From a bacterium (lineage in GTDB: Bacteria; UBA8248), in contig JAJDYR010000027.1 in NCBI GenBank assembly GCA_022825065.1, positions 1-64,000 on the forward strand: DNA of 64,000 nucleotides. The letters are read 5' to 3'. The notes under the pieces were generated by a model. That model did no database searches, had not been told where the DNA came from, and was given only the letters and a program-made list of their open reading frames with translations. The translations under genes and the position numbers were made by a program. Positions 26,787 through 34,940 of this stretch are shown here, piece by piece. Position 1 is the first letter of the stretch. Each line of letters starts with the position of its first letter.

Positions 26787-27221
26787 TTGAACTCCCTGGG
26801 CCGCCACCTGCTGGCGGAATTTCATGACTGCGAAACCGGTGCCCTGAACGATCCCGTGCGGATCGAGCGGTTGATGAACGAAGCCGCGCGCCTGAGCGGG
26901 GCCACCGTCGTCCAGAGCGTGTTCCACGCCTTCAGCCCCCACGGGGTGAGCGGGGTGGTCGTTGTGGAGGAAAGCCACCTGGCCGTGCACACATGGCCCG
27001 AGCACGGCTACGCGGCGGTGGACTATTTCTCCTGCGGCGATGTCGACTGCGCCGCTGCGGTGCGCTATCTCGCGGAACACCTCGCGCCCGCCCGCGTGGA
27101 GACGAGAGAGGTCCCGCGCGGCGTCATCGAAGAACGCGAGGCGTCGCTAGACGCGCCGTTCGCATCGAACGGAGAGGGAGAGGCCTCCCTCTCATTCAAT
27201 AACGGAGAGGGGCGCGAGTGA
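26787..27221 (+). CDS. speD: S-adenosylmethionine decarboxylase proenzyme
   Basis: Pyruvoyl-dependent enzyme that makes decarboxylated SAM, the aminopropyl donor for spermidine. The autocleavage site is E62-S63 ([15 protein letters not shown]), with His68 and Cys83 (YFSCGD), at the positions known in the prokaryotic class 1B enzyme. The start is TTG 26787, nine bases behind GGAGG. The C-terminal 25 residues (about 120-144) are low-complexity and absent from typical members. The stop overlaps the pdaD start. Confidence 0.95.
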   Translation: MNSLGRHLLAEFHDCETGALNDPVRIERLMNEAARLSGATVVQSVFHAFSPHGVSGVVVVEESHLAVHTWPEHGYAAVDYFSCGDVDCAAAVRYLAEHLAPARVETREVPRGVIEEREASLDAPFASNGEGEASLSFNNGEGRE

Positions 27222-27688
27222 TGATCGTCGCGACGCCGACCAGGTATTTCCTGGCCCACGGGAGCGCCGAGGGCGTGACGGAGCTCAACGCCTTCGACGC
27301 GGCGCTCCTTCGCGCGGGCGTGGGCGACACGAACCTCGTGCGGGTGAGCAGCATCCTGCCGCCCGGATGCGAGGAGATGGAGCCTCTCCCGCTGCCGCCG
27401 GGCGCGCTCGTGCCGGTTGCCTACGCGTCCGTGACTTCCTCGGTACCCGGCGAGGTGATCACCGCGGCGGTGGCGGTCGCCATCCCCGAAGACGAAGCCC
27501 GCCCCGGCCTCATCATGGAGCATCACGGCCGCGCCCCCCGCGCGCGGGTGGAAGAGGAGGCCCGGCGCATGGCGGAAGCGGGCATGGCGCATCGCGGAAC
27601 GATGGTCCGGGAGATCCGGAGCGCCGCCGCCGAGCACGTCGTGATGAATACCGGCGCCGCCTTCGCGGGAGTCATCCTTTGGAACTGA
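27218..27688 (+). CDS. pdaD: Pyruvoyl-dependent arginine decarboxylase
   Basis: Decarboxylates arginine to agmatine, the first step of the agmatine route to putrescine. The 156-aa proenzyme has the self-cleavage motif [12 protein letters not shown] (S44-S45 gives the pyruvoyl group), the TRYFLAHG N-terminus and [10 protein letters not shown]. The start may be GTG 27218 or ATG 27221; both follow GGAGAGG. It overlaps speD, so translation is coupled. Having both SAM and arginine decarboxylases of the pyruvoyl type side by side means neither step needs PLP. Confidence 0.95.
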   Translation: MMIVATPTRYFLAHGSAEGVTELNAFDAALLRAGVGDTNLVRVSSILPPGCEEMEPLPLPPGALVPVAYASVTSSVPGEVITAAVAVAIPEDEARPGLIMEHHGRAPRARVEEEARRMAEAGMAHRGTMVREIRSAAAEHVVMNTGAAFAGVILWN

Positions 27689-27702
27689 CGCGCGCCCCCT
27701 TC

Positions 27703-28560
27703 ATGCCCGAAAGCCCTCCGCCCAAGCCGGCGACCTGGTTCACCGAATTTCACGGCCCCGGCACCGGCCTCACGATGAAGGTGCTGCGCACGCTCTATTC
27801 GGAGCGGAGCGCGTTTCAGGAGATCACCCTGGTCGAGACCGAGGATTTCGGTCGCGTCCTCCTGCTCGACGGGATCATCCAGACCACCGAGCGAGACGAG
27901 TTCGTCTACCACGAGATGCTGGTCCACGTGCCCCTGTGCGCGCACCCGGAGCCCGGGAACGTCCTCATCGTCGGCGGCGGGGACGGCGGCTGCGTCCGCG
28001 AGGCGCTCAGGCACGAGACGGTGGAGCGCGTCACGCTGGTCGAGATCGACGGGATGGTAGTGGAGTGTTGCCGCGAGTTCCTGCCGTCCATCGCGGGAGG
28101 CCTGGACGACCCCCGCGTGGAGGTGCGGATCGAGGATGGTGTGAAGTTCATCAAGGGCAAAGAAGCAGCCTTCGACGTCATCCTGGTCGACTCCACGGAC
28201 CCCGTCGCCATGGCGAACCCGCTCACGCAGGTCTCCTTTTTCCGCGCGGCGAAGCGCGCTCTCAAGCCCGGCGGCCTCTACGCCGCTCAGACGCAAGGCC
28301 CCGTGTTCGAGGGCCACAGGATGCGGCGCATCACGAGGCGCATCCGGCGGGTGTTCCCGGGCGCGGCGACGTATCTCGCGAACGTGCCGACCTATCCGGG
28401 GGGGATATGGTCGTTCGCGCTGGCGCCCAAATCGAGGAGAACGGACGTCCGCGCGAAACCGAGGCCGATGCCGCAGGCTGAGAAGACCCATTACTACTCC
28501 TTGGAAGTCCATGAGGCCGCCTTCACGCATCCCCCCTACGTGGCGGAGATTCTGGACTGA
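27703..28560 (+). CDS. speE: Spermidine synthase
   Basis: Transfers the aminopropyl group from decarboxylated SAM to putrescine. The 285-aa protein has YSERSAFQEI, LLLDGIIQTTERDEFVYHEM, the nucleotide motif VGGGDGG (about 90-96) and the catalytic stretch LVDSTDP (Asp163 and Asp166). The C-terminal PTYPGGIWSFALA is typical. ATG 27703 is the first good start after pdaD; the ribosome binding site is weak, so coupling with pdaD is likely. It overlaps speB by one base. Confidence 0.95.
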   Translation: MPESPPPKPATWFTEFHGPGTGLTMKVLRTLYSERSAFQEITLVETEDFGRVLLLDGIIQTTERDEFVYHEMLVHVPLCAHPEPGNVLIVGGGDGGCVREALRHETVERVTLVEIDGMVVECCREFLPSIAGGLDDPRVEVRIEDGVKFIKGKEAAFDVILVDSTDPVAMANPLTQVSFFRAAKRALKPGGLYAAQTQGPVFEGHRMRRITRRIRRVFPGAATYLANVPTYPGGIWSFALAPKSRRTDVRAKPRPMPQAEKTHYYSLEVHEAAFTHPPYVAEILD

Positions 28561-29417
28561 TGGGCGGGGAGGCCCGCCCGCGTTTTCTCTGCGCTGAAGC
28601 CCCTTTCGAATCTGCGCGCGTCGTTCTCCTGGGGTGCCCCTTCGATGAGACGGCGAGCTTCCGCCGGGGCGCGCTTTTTGGGCCTGACGCCATCCGCGAA
28701 GCGTCGGATTGCCTCGAAACCTACAGCCCGCATCTGGACAAGGATCTGGAAGACGCCGCCCTGTGCGATCTGGGCGACGTTGATTTTGCGTCCGGCGATA
28801 CCGAGTCTGTCCTTGCGTCCATTCAAGCTGAGGCGGTGAAGATATTTCAGGCGGGCAAGCGCCCCATCTGCCTGGGCGGTGAGCATCTGGTGAGCCTGCC
28901 CGCCGTCGAGGCGGCGCTCGGCGTCTACCCCGGCCTTGCCGTGTTCCAGTGGGACGCCCACGCGGACTTGCGCGATGACTATCTCGGCGAGCGTCTCTCG
29001 CACGCCTGCGCCATGCGGCGTATCCTGGAATTGGAGGGCGTCGGGCCGCTCCGTCAGTTCGGCGTCCGCTCGGGTACGCGCGAGGAATTCGAATGGATGC
29101 GGGCGAAAGATACGCTCCGTCCCCTGAGCCCGGAAGCCGTATCGGCAGCGCTCAAGGAGACGGTCGATAGCGCCATTTACCTCACCCTCGACGTGGACGT
29201 CGTGAACCCCGGCGAGATGCCCGGAACCGGCAGCCCGGAACCGGGCGGCCCCGGCTTCGATGCGCTCATCGACTGCATATCGGTCTTGAGCGATTCGGGC
29301 GCGCGCATCGTCGGCGCCGACGTGGTGGAACTCGCGCCTGAGTTGGACCCCACAGGCGCCAGCGCGGTCGCCGCCGCGAAGCTGGTGCGCGAACTCGCGC
29401 TCGTGCTGGGGGCGTGA
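28560..29417 (+). CDS. speB: Agmatinase
   Basis: Hydrolyses agmatine to putrescine and urea with two Mn ions. The 285-aa ureohydrolase fold shows the metal ligands: GGEH (His109), WDAHADLR (Asp132, His134, Asp136) and LDVDVVNP (near residues 215-221). GTGSPEPGG, after the last motif, is also conserved. ATG 28560 shares its A with the speE stop (TGATG). With speD, pdaD and speE it completes arginine to spermidine in one operon. Its last 50 or so bases are repeated at about 29680-29735, a duplication scar. Confidence 0.95.
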   Translation: MGGEARPRFLCAEAPFESARVVLLGCPFDETASFRRGALFGPDAIREASDCLETYSPHLDKDLEDAALCDLGDVDFASGDTESVLASIQAEAVKIFQAGKRPICLGGEHLVSLPAVEAALGVYPGLAVFQWDAHADLRDDYLGERLSHACAMRRILELEGVGPLRQFGVRSGTREEFEWMRAKDTLRPLSPEAVSAALKETVDSAIYLTLDVDVVNPGEMPGTGSPEPGGPGFDALIDCISVLSDSGARIVGADVVELAPELDPTGASAVAAAKLVRELALVLGA

Positions 29418-29474
29418 AGGGGCAAATTTTTCCTGTTGACGAAGACCCGGAACAGTGGCATAGTTTTTTCACTA

Positions 29475-29532
29475 CTCCCCCAGTGGCTTCGACCGCTGGG
29501 TGCGGGGCCTCTCACGAGGCCCTGCTTTTTTT
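29475..29532 (+). terminator. Rho-independent terminator after speB
   Basis: Two adjacent hairpins: CCCAGTGG/CCGCTGGG (about 29479-29500), then GCGGGGCCTC/GAGGCCCTGC with a TCAC loop (29502-29525), followed by seven Ts. The second is a convincing terminator for the polyamine operon. Confidence 0.8.
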
Positions 29533-29674
29533 AGGTAAGACATGCCGACTTCTCCCGCCGGATTCAAAAGAGAGCGCTGCGGAAGAATCAGCTCCCGTCC
29601 CCGATTCCGGGCACCAACATCACCAAGCCGTTCAACTGGTGAATTCGGTTGACTGCTATTGCGGGAACGCCCGC

Positions 29675-29735
29675 TCTGAGCGCTGTCGCCGCCGCGAAGC
29701 TGGTCCGCGAACTCGCGCTCGTGATGGGGGCGTGA
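29675..29735 (+). pseudogene. Duplicated agmatinase 3' end
   Basis: The bases encoding SAVAAAKLVRELALVLGA and the stop of speB recur here almost exactly (GCCGCCGCGAAGCTGGT then GCGCGAACTCGCGCTCGTG, with only a few changes), without the rest of the gene. It is probably the remnant of a deleted second ureohydrolase copy, or of an unequal recombination that left the tail and the terminator in between. Confidence 0.75.
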
Positions 29736-29738
29736 GGC

Positions 29739-30101
29739 ATGGACAAAAAAGAACGCATCGGCTTCTGGGCGCTGGCGCTCCTGTGGCTGCCGGCCGGGAT
29801 GGTCGCGACCGTCATCGTGCGTTTCGGGGCCGAGCCGGCCATTTGGGCGCAGATGCCGATGGCGATGGTGTCGCTTATCCCGGTCGCGCCCTGCGGCCTT
29901 CCGCTGGCGCTGGGGTGCCGGCGGCTGTGGCGGCTGGGCTACCGCCGCGACGCCTGGGCGGCAGGAGTCTTGCTCGGCGTTTTCACTCTGGCAACGACGC
30001 TGGTGGGTGGACTGCTCGGCCCGATAGCCATCGCCCTCTTCGCGGTGGTCTTGAGCCTGCCGGTCTGGGCGGCGGCTTGGTGGCTTGCGCGGCGAAGCTG
30101 A
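29739..30101 (+). CDS. Small membrane protein, unknown function
   Basis: A 120-aa protein with four predicted membrane helices (about 8-28, 36-58, 66-90 and 92-115) connected by short basic loops. No family recognised. ATG 29739 lies three bases after the duplicated agmatinase stop; its ribosome binding site would therefore lie inside the duplicated tail (GGGGGCG). It precedes the EEP nuclease gene with a 25-base gap. Confidence 0.55.
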   Translation: MDKKERIGFWALALLWLPAGMVATVIVRFGAEPAIWAQMPMAMVSLIPVAPCGLPLALGCRRLWRLGYRRDAWAAGVLLGVFTLATTLVGGLLGPIAIALFAVVLSLPVWAAAWWLARRS

Positions 30102-30126
30102 GATCTATGCAAGGAGGAATCGCGGC

Positions 30127-30978
30127 GTGATCAGGGTCGTGAGCTGGAACATCGGCAGGCGCATGGAGCCGTGGCGCGAACTCGCGGAAATGGCGGGTCG
30201 GGGCGAGGCGGATGTTGCGCTCCTCCAGGAAGCCGGAAGCCCGCCCGGAGAACTCGTGCATCTGCTCCCGAATGAAGATGGGGTGTTCTGGAACCGTCAT
30301 CTGTATGACCGCTGGTGCCTGGTCGTCGGGTTGAGCGAGCGGGTCCGGGTCGAGCCGTTCCGGCAGGTTCCGCCGACCAGCTATCTCGGGGAACATGACA
30401 TCGGCGTGAGCGGCATCGGGACCATCGCCGCCGCGAGGGTAGTCCCGCTAGAGAACGAAGAAGAGGCTTTCGTGGCCATATCCATGTACGCGCGCTGGAT
30501 GAAGCCCCACCCCTCAACCGGAAGTCCGTGGAGGATAGGCGCTTCCGACGTTTCTGCGCACCGGATACTCTCGGATATCTCGGCCTTCATCGGTCACGTT
30601 GCCCCGTCCAGACACCGCATCCTGGCCGCGGGCGACCTCAACATGTTCTACGGCGCGACGGGTCATGAACTCTCGCTGCCGGAGCGCGAGCGCACGGTCT
30701 GGGCGCGGATGACCGCGCTCGGGCTGGAGTTTCTCGGGCCGCAGGCGCCGGACGGACGGCAGTCGGCGACGCCCCAGCCCGACGTGCCGGCCGACACGAA
30801 GAATGTCCCGACATTCCACATTATCGGGCAATCTCCGGCGGATGCCGACCGCCAGCTCGACTACGCCTTCGCCTCGCGCGGCTTCCACGAGGGGGTGAAT
30901 GTTCGCGCGCTCAACAGGGCCGATGAGTGGGGTTCCAGCGACCATTGCCGACTGCTGATCGAGGTCGCCGCGGGATGA
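30127..30978 (+). CDS. Endonuclease/exonuclease/phosphatase family protein
   Basis: A 283-aa EEP-fold hydrolase, related to DNase I, APE1 and sphingomyelinases. The fold's motifs are visible: VVSWNIGRR (first Asn), ALLQEAG (catalytic Glu), ILAAGDLNMFYGA (Asp and Asn) and SSDHCRLLIEV (terminal Asp-His). GTG 30127 is used, nine bases behind AGGAGG. Substrate could be nucleic acid or a phosphoester lipid. Signal peptide absent. Located in accessory DNA between the polyamine operon and the higA region. Confidence 0.85.
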   Translation: MIRVVSWNIGRRMEPWRELAEMAGRGEADVALLQEAGSPPGELVHLLPNEDGVFWNRHLYDRWCLVVGLSERVRVEPFRQVPPTSYLGEHDIGVSGIGTIAAARVVPLENEEEAFVAISMYARWMKPHPSTGSPWRIGASDVSAHRILSDISAFIGHVAPSRHRILAAGDLNMFYGATGHELSLPERERTVWARMTALGLEFLGPQAPDGRQSATPQPDVPADTKNVPTFHIIGQSPADADRQLDYAFASRGFHEGVNVRALNRADEWGSSDHCRLLIEVAAG

Positions 30979-31004
30979 GATGTCCGACCGGCCTGTAGCG
31001 CGCG

Positions 31005-31095
31005 GCGCCAGGCCGGCGTGTGAACAGGCGCTGGTGATGGGCGGGTGAGGCGGACGGGGAAGCCGTCGACGTGGACCCGATCGACTGCCACTGAC
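31005..31095 (+). pseudogene. Decayed HigB-type toxin remnant
   Basis: In frame with a TGA stop at 31093-31095, the sequence reads VNRRW, then a stop, then WAGEADGEAVDVDPIDCH, which matches the C-terminus of HigB toxins (usually '...N.QWR.CF.W..G.AY.VEIVDYH'). Only this tail remains and it has an internal stop. It lies 17 bases before the intact antitoxin gene, the usual position of higB. The toxin has been lost and the antitoxin kept. Confidence 0.6.
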
Positions 31096-31112
31096 GGGAA
31101 GGAGGATGAGCG

Positions 31113-31415
31113 ATGAGCGAGAGTGAACGTGTCGGCCCGATGCTGAACCCGCCGCATCTGGGTGAACTGATACGAGAGAGCATGGAAGAAGTCGGCTGGA
31201 GCGTCACCGAGACATCTGCTCGTCTGGGCTGTGAGCGTGGGACGCTCTCGCGCCTGCTGAACGGAAAGGCGGGGGTGTCCGCCAACATGGCGCTCGCGCT
31301 GGAGGGCATCGGTTGGGGTAGAGCCGACCACTGGATGCGCATGCAGGCGAGCTACGAGCTGGCGCAGGTCCGCAGGGAGCGTGCCCGGGAGAAAGAGTTG
31401 GCTGATGTGATGTGA
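31113..31415 (+). CDS. higA: HigA-family antitoxin (XRE)
   Basis: A 100-aa helix-turn-helix protein of the HigA family: LNPPHLGELIRESMEEVGW, SVTETSARLGCERGTLSRLL and NGKAGVSANMALALEGIG, all standard for HigA. Its C-terminal basic tail is QVRRERAREKELADVM. ATG 31113 follows GGAAGGAGGATGAGCG. In complete modules HigA binds and represses the operon and blocks HigB. Here no intact toxin is left upstream, so the protein is an orphan antitoxin, possibly a stray regulator. Confidence 0.9.
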   Translation: MSESERVGPMLNPPHLGELIRESMEEVGWSVTETSARLGCERGTLSRLLNGKAGVSANMALALEGIGWGRADHWMRMQASYELAQVRRERAREKELADVM

Positions 31416-31565
31416 GTATGAGTCGGCGTTGCAGAGGCGATGAAGAGCGTGAGGCTTCTTTTCTCTGTTTGACGGATGCACCGGATAGCGGCATCTTTTC
31501 TACATTGTAGTATTCTAGTGTCCCGTAAATATCATCATCTTCCGTTCCCGTAAGTTCATACAAAA

Positions 31566-31757
31566 TCATTCATGTACGTTCCCGTAACGCTGATCGATAT
31601 AATCCTCAACCTCCTTCTTGGTGGATTCATCATCTCTCCCGACCACGGAGAGAATGTAAGATATCCTTTGCGCTCTTTTTTCTGCTGGGGTCATCGTTCG
31701 CTGCGCCGCTGCCTTTATACGTGTGATAAGTTCATCATTTTCGGCTACTGGGTTCAT
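31566..31757 (-). CDS. Small protein of unknown function
   Basis: A 63-aa hydrophilic protein (MNPVAENDELITRIKAAAQR, then MTPAEKRAQRISYILSVVG) predicted helical throughout. ATG 31757 has a GAGGAGACA stretch just upstream. The AEKRAQRISYILS stretch resembles short uncharacterised proteins near toxin-antitoxin and phage genes, but no assignment can be made. AT-rich surroundings indicate acquired DNA. Confidence 0.4.
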   Translation of the reverse strand: MNPVAENDELITRIKAAAQRTMTPAEKRAQRISYILSVVGRDDESTKKEVEDYIDQRYGNVHE

Positions 31758-31779
31758 TGTCTCCTCTTTTCTCGAATGC

Positions 31780-31866
31780 GGGGTCTCTCACGAGGAACCT
31801 ACTTTTTTTGAATTGCCGAAAACTATTTACGTCGATGGATTCAAGCCCGCTAACTGGTGAATTTCC
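31780..31866 (+). repeat. Degenerate copy of the element near 29500
   Basis: GCGGGGTCTCTCACGAGG...CCTACTTTTTTT here parallels GCGGGGCCTCTCACGAGGCC...CTGCTTTTTTT at 29502-29532; further along both have a GGATTCAA and an AACTGGTGAATT unit (29565 and 29633; 31839 and 31851). The two stretches are probably related copies of an unrecognised element. Confidence 0.5.
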
Positions 31867-32601
31867 CTAGCCCCCCTCAGCCTCCACCGCTGCGGCCATC
31901 TCGGCCATCGAGAAGAAGATGAAGGCGGTCGTCGGCATATTTTCCACTTTCTCCGTCGCCCCCCAGCTTCCGCCCTCGGAGAGCCTCTGCCGGTCGATCC
32001 AGGCGTTGGCGAGGCCGAAACGGTTCGCGGGCGCGTGGTCGTGGCGCAGGCTCTGCGCGGTGTGCAGGACGTCGGATTTATCCAGCCCGAAGTCCGATTT
32101 CAGGTGCGCGAGTAGATACTCGAAGTTGGCGTCCGAAGGCTTGTAGGAGCCGATGTCCTCGGCGGTGTAGACCGCGTCGAACGCGACGCCGAGTTTCCTG
32201 TTCGAGGCGGCGAAGCCCTCGCGGTGGACGTTCGAGAGGATCACGAGCCTGTAGCGGCGTTTCAGGACGCGAAGCGCGTCCGCGGTATCTGCGAATGCGG
32301 GCCACAGCGGCACCGATGCGCCGAACGCTTGGTCGAGCGCGCCGCTCGTCTCGAGGCCCAGGCTCTCCGCCATGCTCCGGTGGACTTTCGTGAGGAGGTC
32401 GGGATAGCGAAGCCCGGGCGAGGCGTGCTCGTGATGGGCCTCCCACTTGGCGAAGGCTGCGAGTGCGGACTCGCGCGTCACGCCTGAGTTGCCGCCACCC
32501 ATGATGAGCGGCTGCAGCGCGTCCCAGATGCCGGTCTCCCAGTCGATGAGGGTGCCGTAGCAGTCGAACGTGAGTACGCGGTAATCGGTCAGTCGGGCCA
32601 T
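31867..32601 (-). CDS. Haloacid dehalogenase, type II
   Basis: A 244-aa HAD-superfamily hydrolase resembling (S)-2-haloacid dehalogenase. Motif I is LTFDCYGTLIDWE (nucleophile Asp), motif II is VILSNVHREGF, and motif III/IV lies in DIGSYKPSDANFEYLL and HTAQSLRHDHAPANRFG. ATG 32601 fits the family start. Its natural reaction could be dehalogenation of 2-halo acids or phosphate-ester hydrolysis; only the fold is certain. Divergent from citrate synthase. Confidence 0.88.
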   Translation of the reverse strand: MARLTDYRVLTFDCYGTLIDWETGIWDALQPLIMGGGNSGVTRESALAAFAKWEAHHEHASPGLRYPDLLTKVHRSMAESLGLETSGALDQAFGASVPLWPAFADTADALRVLKRRYRLVILSNVHREGFAASNRKLGVAFDAVYTAEDIGSYKPSDANFEYLLAHLKSDFGLDKSDVLHTAQSLRHDHAPANRFGLANAWIDRQRLSEGGSWGATEKVENMPTTAFIFFSMAEMAAAVEAEGG

Positions 32602-32791
32602 GGTCCGGTTTCCTGTGCGGGGGGATACGGTTTCCTTTTTTCGGCCAGGTTTAAGCTTGTTCGATTCGAGTTTCCGGGTCACGCACGGGGACTGTCAAGA
32701 GCGCCCCCGCCTGCCTTATTTCAAAGAATCTCGTTTGCATGGCGAGGTAAAATGTTTGTATAGTAAGTATCTCTTTGTGATTAACGAGATT

Positions 32792-32804
32792 GTATACAGT
32801 ATAC
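32792..32804. promoter_or_regulatory. GTATAC-A-GTATAC palindrome upstream of citrate synthase
   Basis: A 6-1-6 inverted repeat lies in the AT-rich stretch between the divergent dehalogenase and citrate synthase genes, about 100 bases before the latter's ATG. Such a site could be a repressor operator, for example for a GntR-type protein. No regulator gene is adjacent. Confidence 0.4.
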
Positions 32805-32906
32805 TTTATTGGCGGCGGTTTTGCTCCGGGAGCCCCGGGCGGCGAAACCCGCTGATAATGAAAGTATTTTCAGAGCCGATTCATCATCTTGCGCTTGGAG
32901 ACGCCC

Positions 32907-34076
32907 ATGGCTGAAGAAAAACCCCGCCAATTCGTTGGCAGCGTGGAATTCAAAAAAGGTCTCGAGGGGGCCATCACGAACGAGAGCGCCATCAGCTACG
33001 TGGATGGAGCGAACGGCAAGCTCATCTACCGCGGATACAGCATCGACGACCTCTGCGCCGGAGGCGGTGGATACGAGGAAACGGCCTATCTGCTGCTGAA
33101 CGGGAAACTCCCCACCCGGGCGGAACTCGACGTCTTCAACGCGGATCTGGCCTTGCGCCGGCCCATCCCCCAGCCGGTGAAAGACCTGATCGTGCAGATC
33201 GCCGGCACGTGCCACCCCATGAGCACGCTGCGCACCGCCGTCTCCATGCTCGGCTGCCTGAACCCGAAGGAATTCGAGGTGACGGTGGAGAACAATTTCG
33301 ACATCGCCCTCACGCTCACGGCGCAGTTCCCCACCCTCGTGGCGGCCATCCAGCGGGCGCGAAGGGGCGAGTTCCTCATCGAGCCCGACCCCTCGAAAGG
33401 GTTGTCCGAGGATTTCCTCCGCATGATGACGGGCGAGACGCCCGACGCCCGCACCGTGGAGGTGATGGACATGGCCCTCATCATCCACGCCGAACACGGC
33501 ATGAACGCCTCCACCTTCTCCTCGATGGTCACGAACAGCTCCTTGACGGATTTCTACAGCTCCATCGTCGCAGGCATCGGCTCGCTCAAGGGGCCGCTGC
33601 ACGGCGGTGCGAACGAGGCCACGCTGCGCACGTTCCAGGAGATCGGAGACCCCGCCACGACCGAAGACTGGTTCGCCGAGGCGAAGAAGAACAAGGTGAA
33701 GGTGATGGGTTTCGGCCACCGCGTCTACAAGGCCTACGACCCGAGGGCGCGCCTGTTCGACCCCATCGCCAGGGAGTTCTCAGAGCGCGCCGGCACGAGC
33801 CATCTTTACGAGATCGCGAAAAAGCTCGAAGCCCTCGTGGTGGCGGACTTAGGGGGCAAGGGCATCTTCCCCAACGTCGATTTCTTCTCGGGCGTCATCT
33901 ACGACGCCATGGGCATCGACACGGATATGTTCACGCCCATCTTCGCCGTGCCGCGCATCGCCGGTTGGTCGGCGCGCATCCTGGAGTACCTGCCCGACAA
34001 CCGTCTCTTCAGGCCCCGCGCGGTCTATATCGGCGACCTGGAATCGCAGTACACGCCGATTGCCGAGCGCGGCTAG
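32907..34076 (+). CDS. gltA: Citrate synthase
   Basis: Condenses acetyl-CoA and oxaloacetate at the entry of the TCA cycle. The 389-aa (short-type) protein has the family signature GFGHRVYKAYDPRA, the catalytic His region GPLHGGANEATL and NVDFFSGVIYDAMGI (catalytic Asp). LIYRGYSIDDLCAGG near the N-terminus is also typical. ATG 32907 follows GGAGACGCCC; MRLETP upstream is discarded. Could also be a 2-methylcitrate synthase; the sequence does not decide. Monocistronic with its own terminator. Confidence 0.93.
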   Translation: MAEEKPRQFVGSVEFKKGLEGAITNESAISYVDGANGKLIYRGYSIDDLCAGGGGYEETAYLLLNGKLPTRAELDVFNADLALRRPIPQPVKDLIVQIAGTCHPMSTLRTAVSMLGCLNPKEFEVTVENNFDIALTLTAQFPTLVAAIQRARRGEFLIEPDPSKGLSEDFLRMMTGETPDARTVEVMDMALIIHAEHGMNASTFSSMVTNSSLTDFYSSIVAGIGSLKGPLHGGANEATLRTFQEIGDPATTEDWFAEAKKNKVKVMGFGHRVYKAYDPRARLFDPIAREFSERAGTSHLYEIAKKLEALVVADLGGKGIFPNVDFFSGVIYDAMGIDTDMFTPIFAVPRIAGWSARILEYLPDNRLFRPRAVYIGDLESQYTPIAERG

Positions 34077-34094
34077 ATTTAATAAGCAATCCGA

Positions 34095-34128
34095 AAAGCG
34101 GCCTCTCGAACGGGGGCCGCTTTTTTTA
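34095..34128 (+). terminator. Rho-independent terminator after citrate synthase
   Basis: An AGCGGCC/GGCCGCT stem with the loop TCTCGAACGGG, followed by seven Ts, 20 bases after the gltA stop. Confidence 0.85.
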
Positions 34129-34201
34129 TATGGGCTTCTTTGCTGAGACCGGTTTTTTCCGACGGGCTTCTTGAGAAACCTCATATCGAGGAGGCATCCC
34201 T

Positions 34202-34627
34202 TTGGCGTTTGAAGACGGCTTCGTGGTCGAGACGAAAGGGTTTACGGACGTTCTGGACGTCACTCCGCAGGTGGAGCGCGCTGTTTCGGCGAGCGGGGTG
34301 CAGAGCGGGATCGTCCTGGCCTTCACGCCCGGCTCGACGGCGGGCCTCACGACGATAGAGTACGAGCCGGGGGCGGTTTCGGATTTGAAGGACGCTGTCG
34401 CCCGCATCGCGCCCGAGGGCATCGCGTATGCGCACGACGCGCGCTGGGGGGACGGGAACGGCTTCTCCCACGTCCGCGCCGCCCTGCTGGGGCCGAGCCT
34501 CTCTCTTCCCGTCCGGGGGGGCGCGCTCGTCACCGGAACGTGGCAGCAGGTCGTCCTGGTCGATTTCGACAACCGCCCGAGGAGCAGGCGGGTGGAGGTG
34601 CAGGTGCTGGGGGTCAATCGCGACTGA
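34202..34627 (+). CDS. YjbQ family protein
   Basis: A 141-aa protein of the YjbQ/UPF0047 family, sometimes called secondary thiamine-phosphate synthase because overexpression of the E. coli member rescues thiE mutants. Signature residues are visible: FTPGSTAGLTTIEYEPG, HDARWGDGNGFSHVRAALLG, and TGTWQQVVLVDFDNRPRSR. The TTG start at 34202 lies seven bases behind AGGAGG. Its last codons fall inside a 'TCAATCGCGACTGATGAAGG' repeat. The genome also has a true thiE (9757), so its role here is unclear. Confidence 0.92.
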   Translation: MAFEDGFVVETKGFTDVLDVTPQVERAVSASGVQSGIVLAFTPGSTAGLTTIEYEPGAVSDLKDAVARIAPEGIAYAHDARWGDGNGFSHVRAALLGPSLSLPVRGGALVTGTWQQVVLVDFDNRPRSRRVEVQVLGVNRD

Positions 34628-34940
34628 TGAAGGAGCGATTGCATGCGGATCAGAAATCCAACGATTTGCAAAGCCTTCCTGCTCGGGGTTTGTTGAAAAA
34701 GTCACACTTGTCAGGGGACAAAGGCAACCCCCCCTACCCCCCCTTGTCAGGGGGGCAAGAAAAAGCAAAACCCCCTCGGCCCGGAGGGGGCGCATCGCCT
34801 TTTTATACCCCCCTGACAAGGGGGGGTAGGGGGGGTTGCTTTTCCAGTCGAGAGGGCATCCTTCGATACGGCGCTTGCGCGCCTACTCAGGATGAGGTGA
34901 ATAGGGCTTTTTCAACATCCCCCTCAAGGGGGGAGTGATT
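34612..34940. repeat. Dispersed repeat cluster 4
   Basis: Starts in the YjbQ 3' end with a CGATTG-type unit. It contains the C-rich inverted unit with arms CCCCCCTACCCCCCCTTGTC (34732-34752) and its complement (about 34806-34836), then CTTCGATACGGCGC...CTACTCAGGATGAGG (34860-34898). The gap up to 35044 has no other visible content. Confidence 0.65.

Noticed and set aside
31005..31095. UGA in the higB remnant as selenocysteine
   Set aside because: HigB toxins have no catalytic Cys there, and most of the gene upstream is missing, so this is decay.
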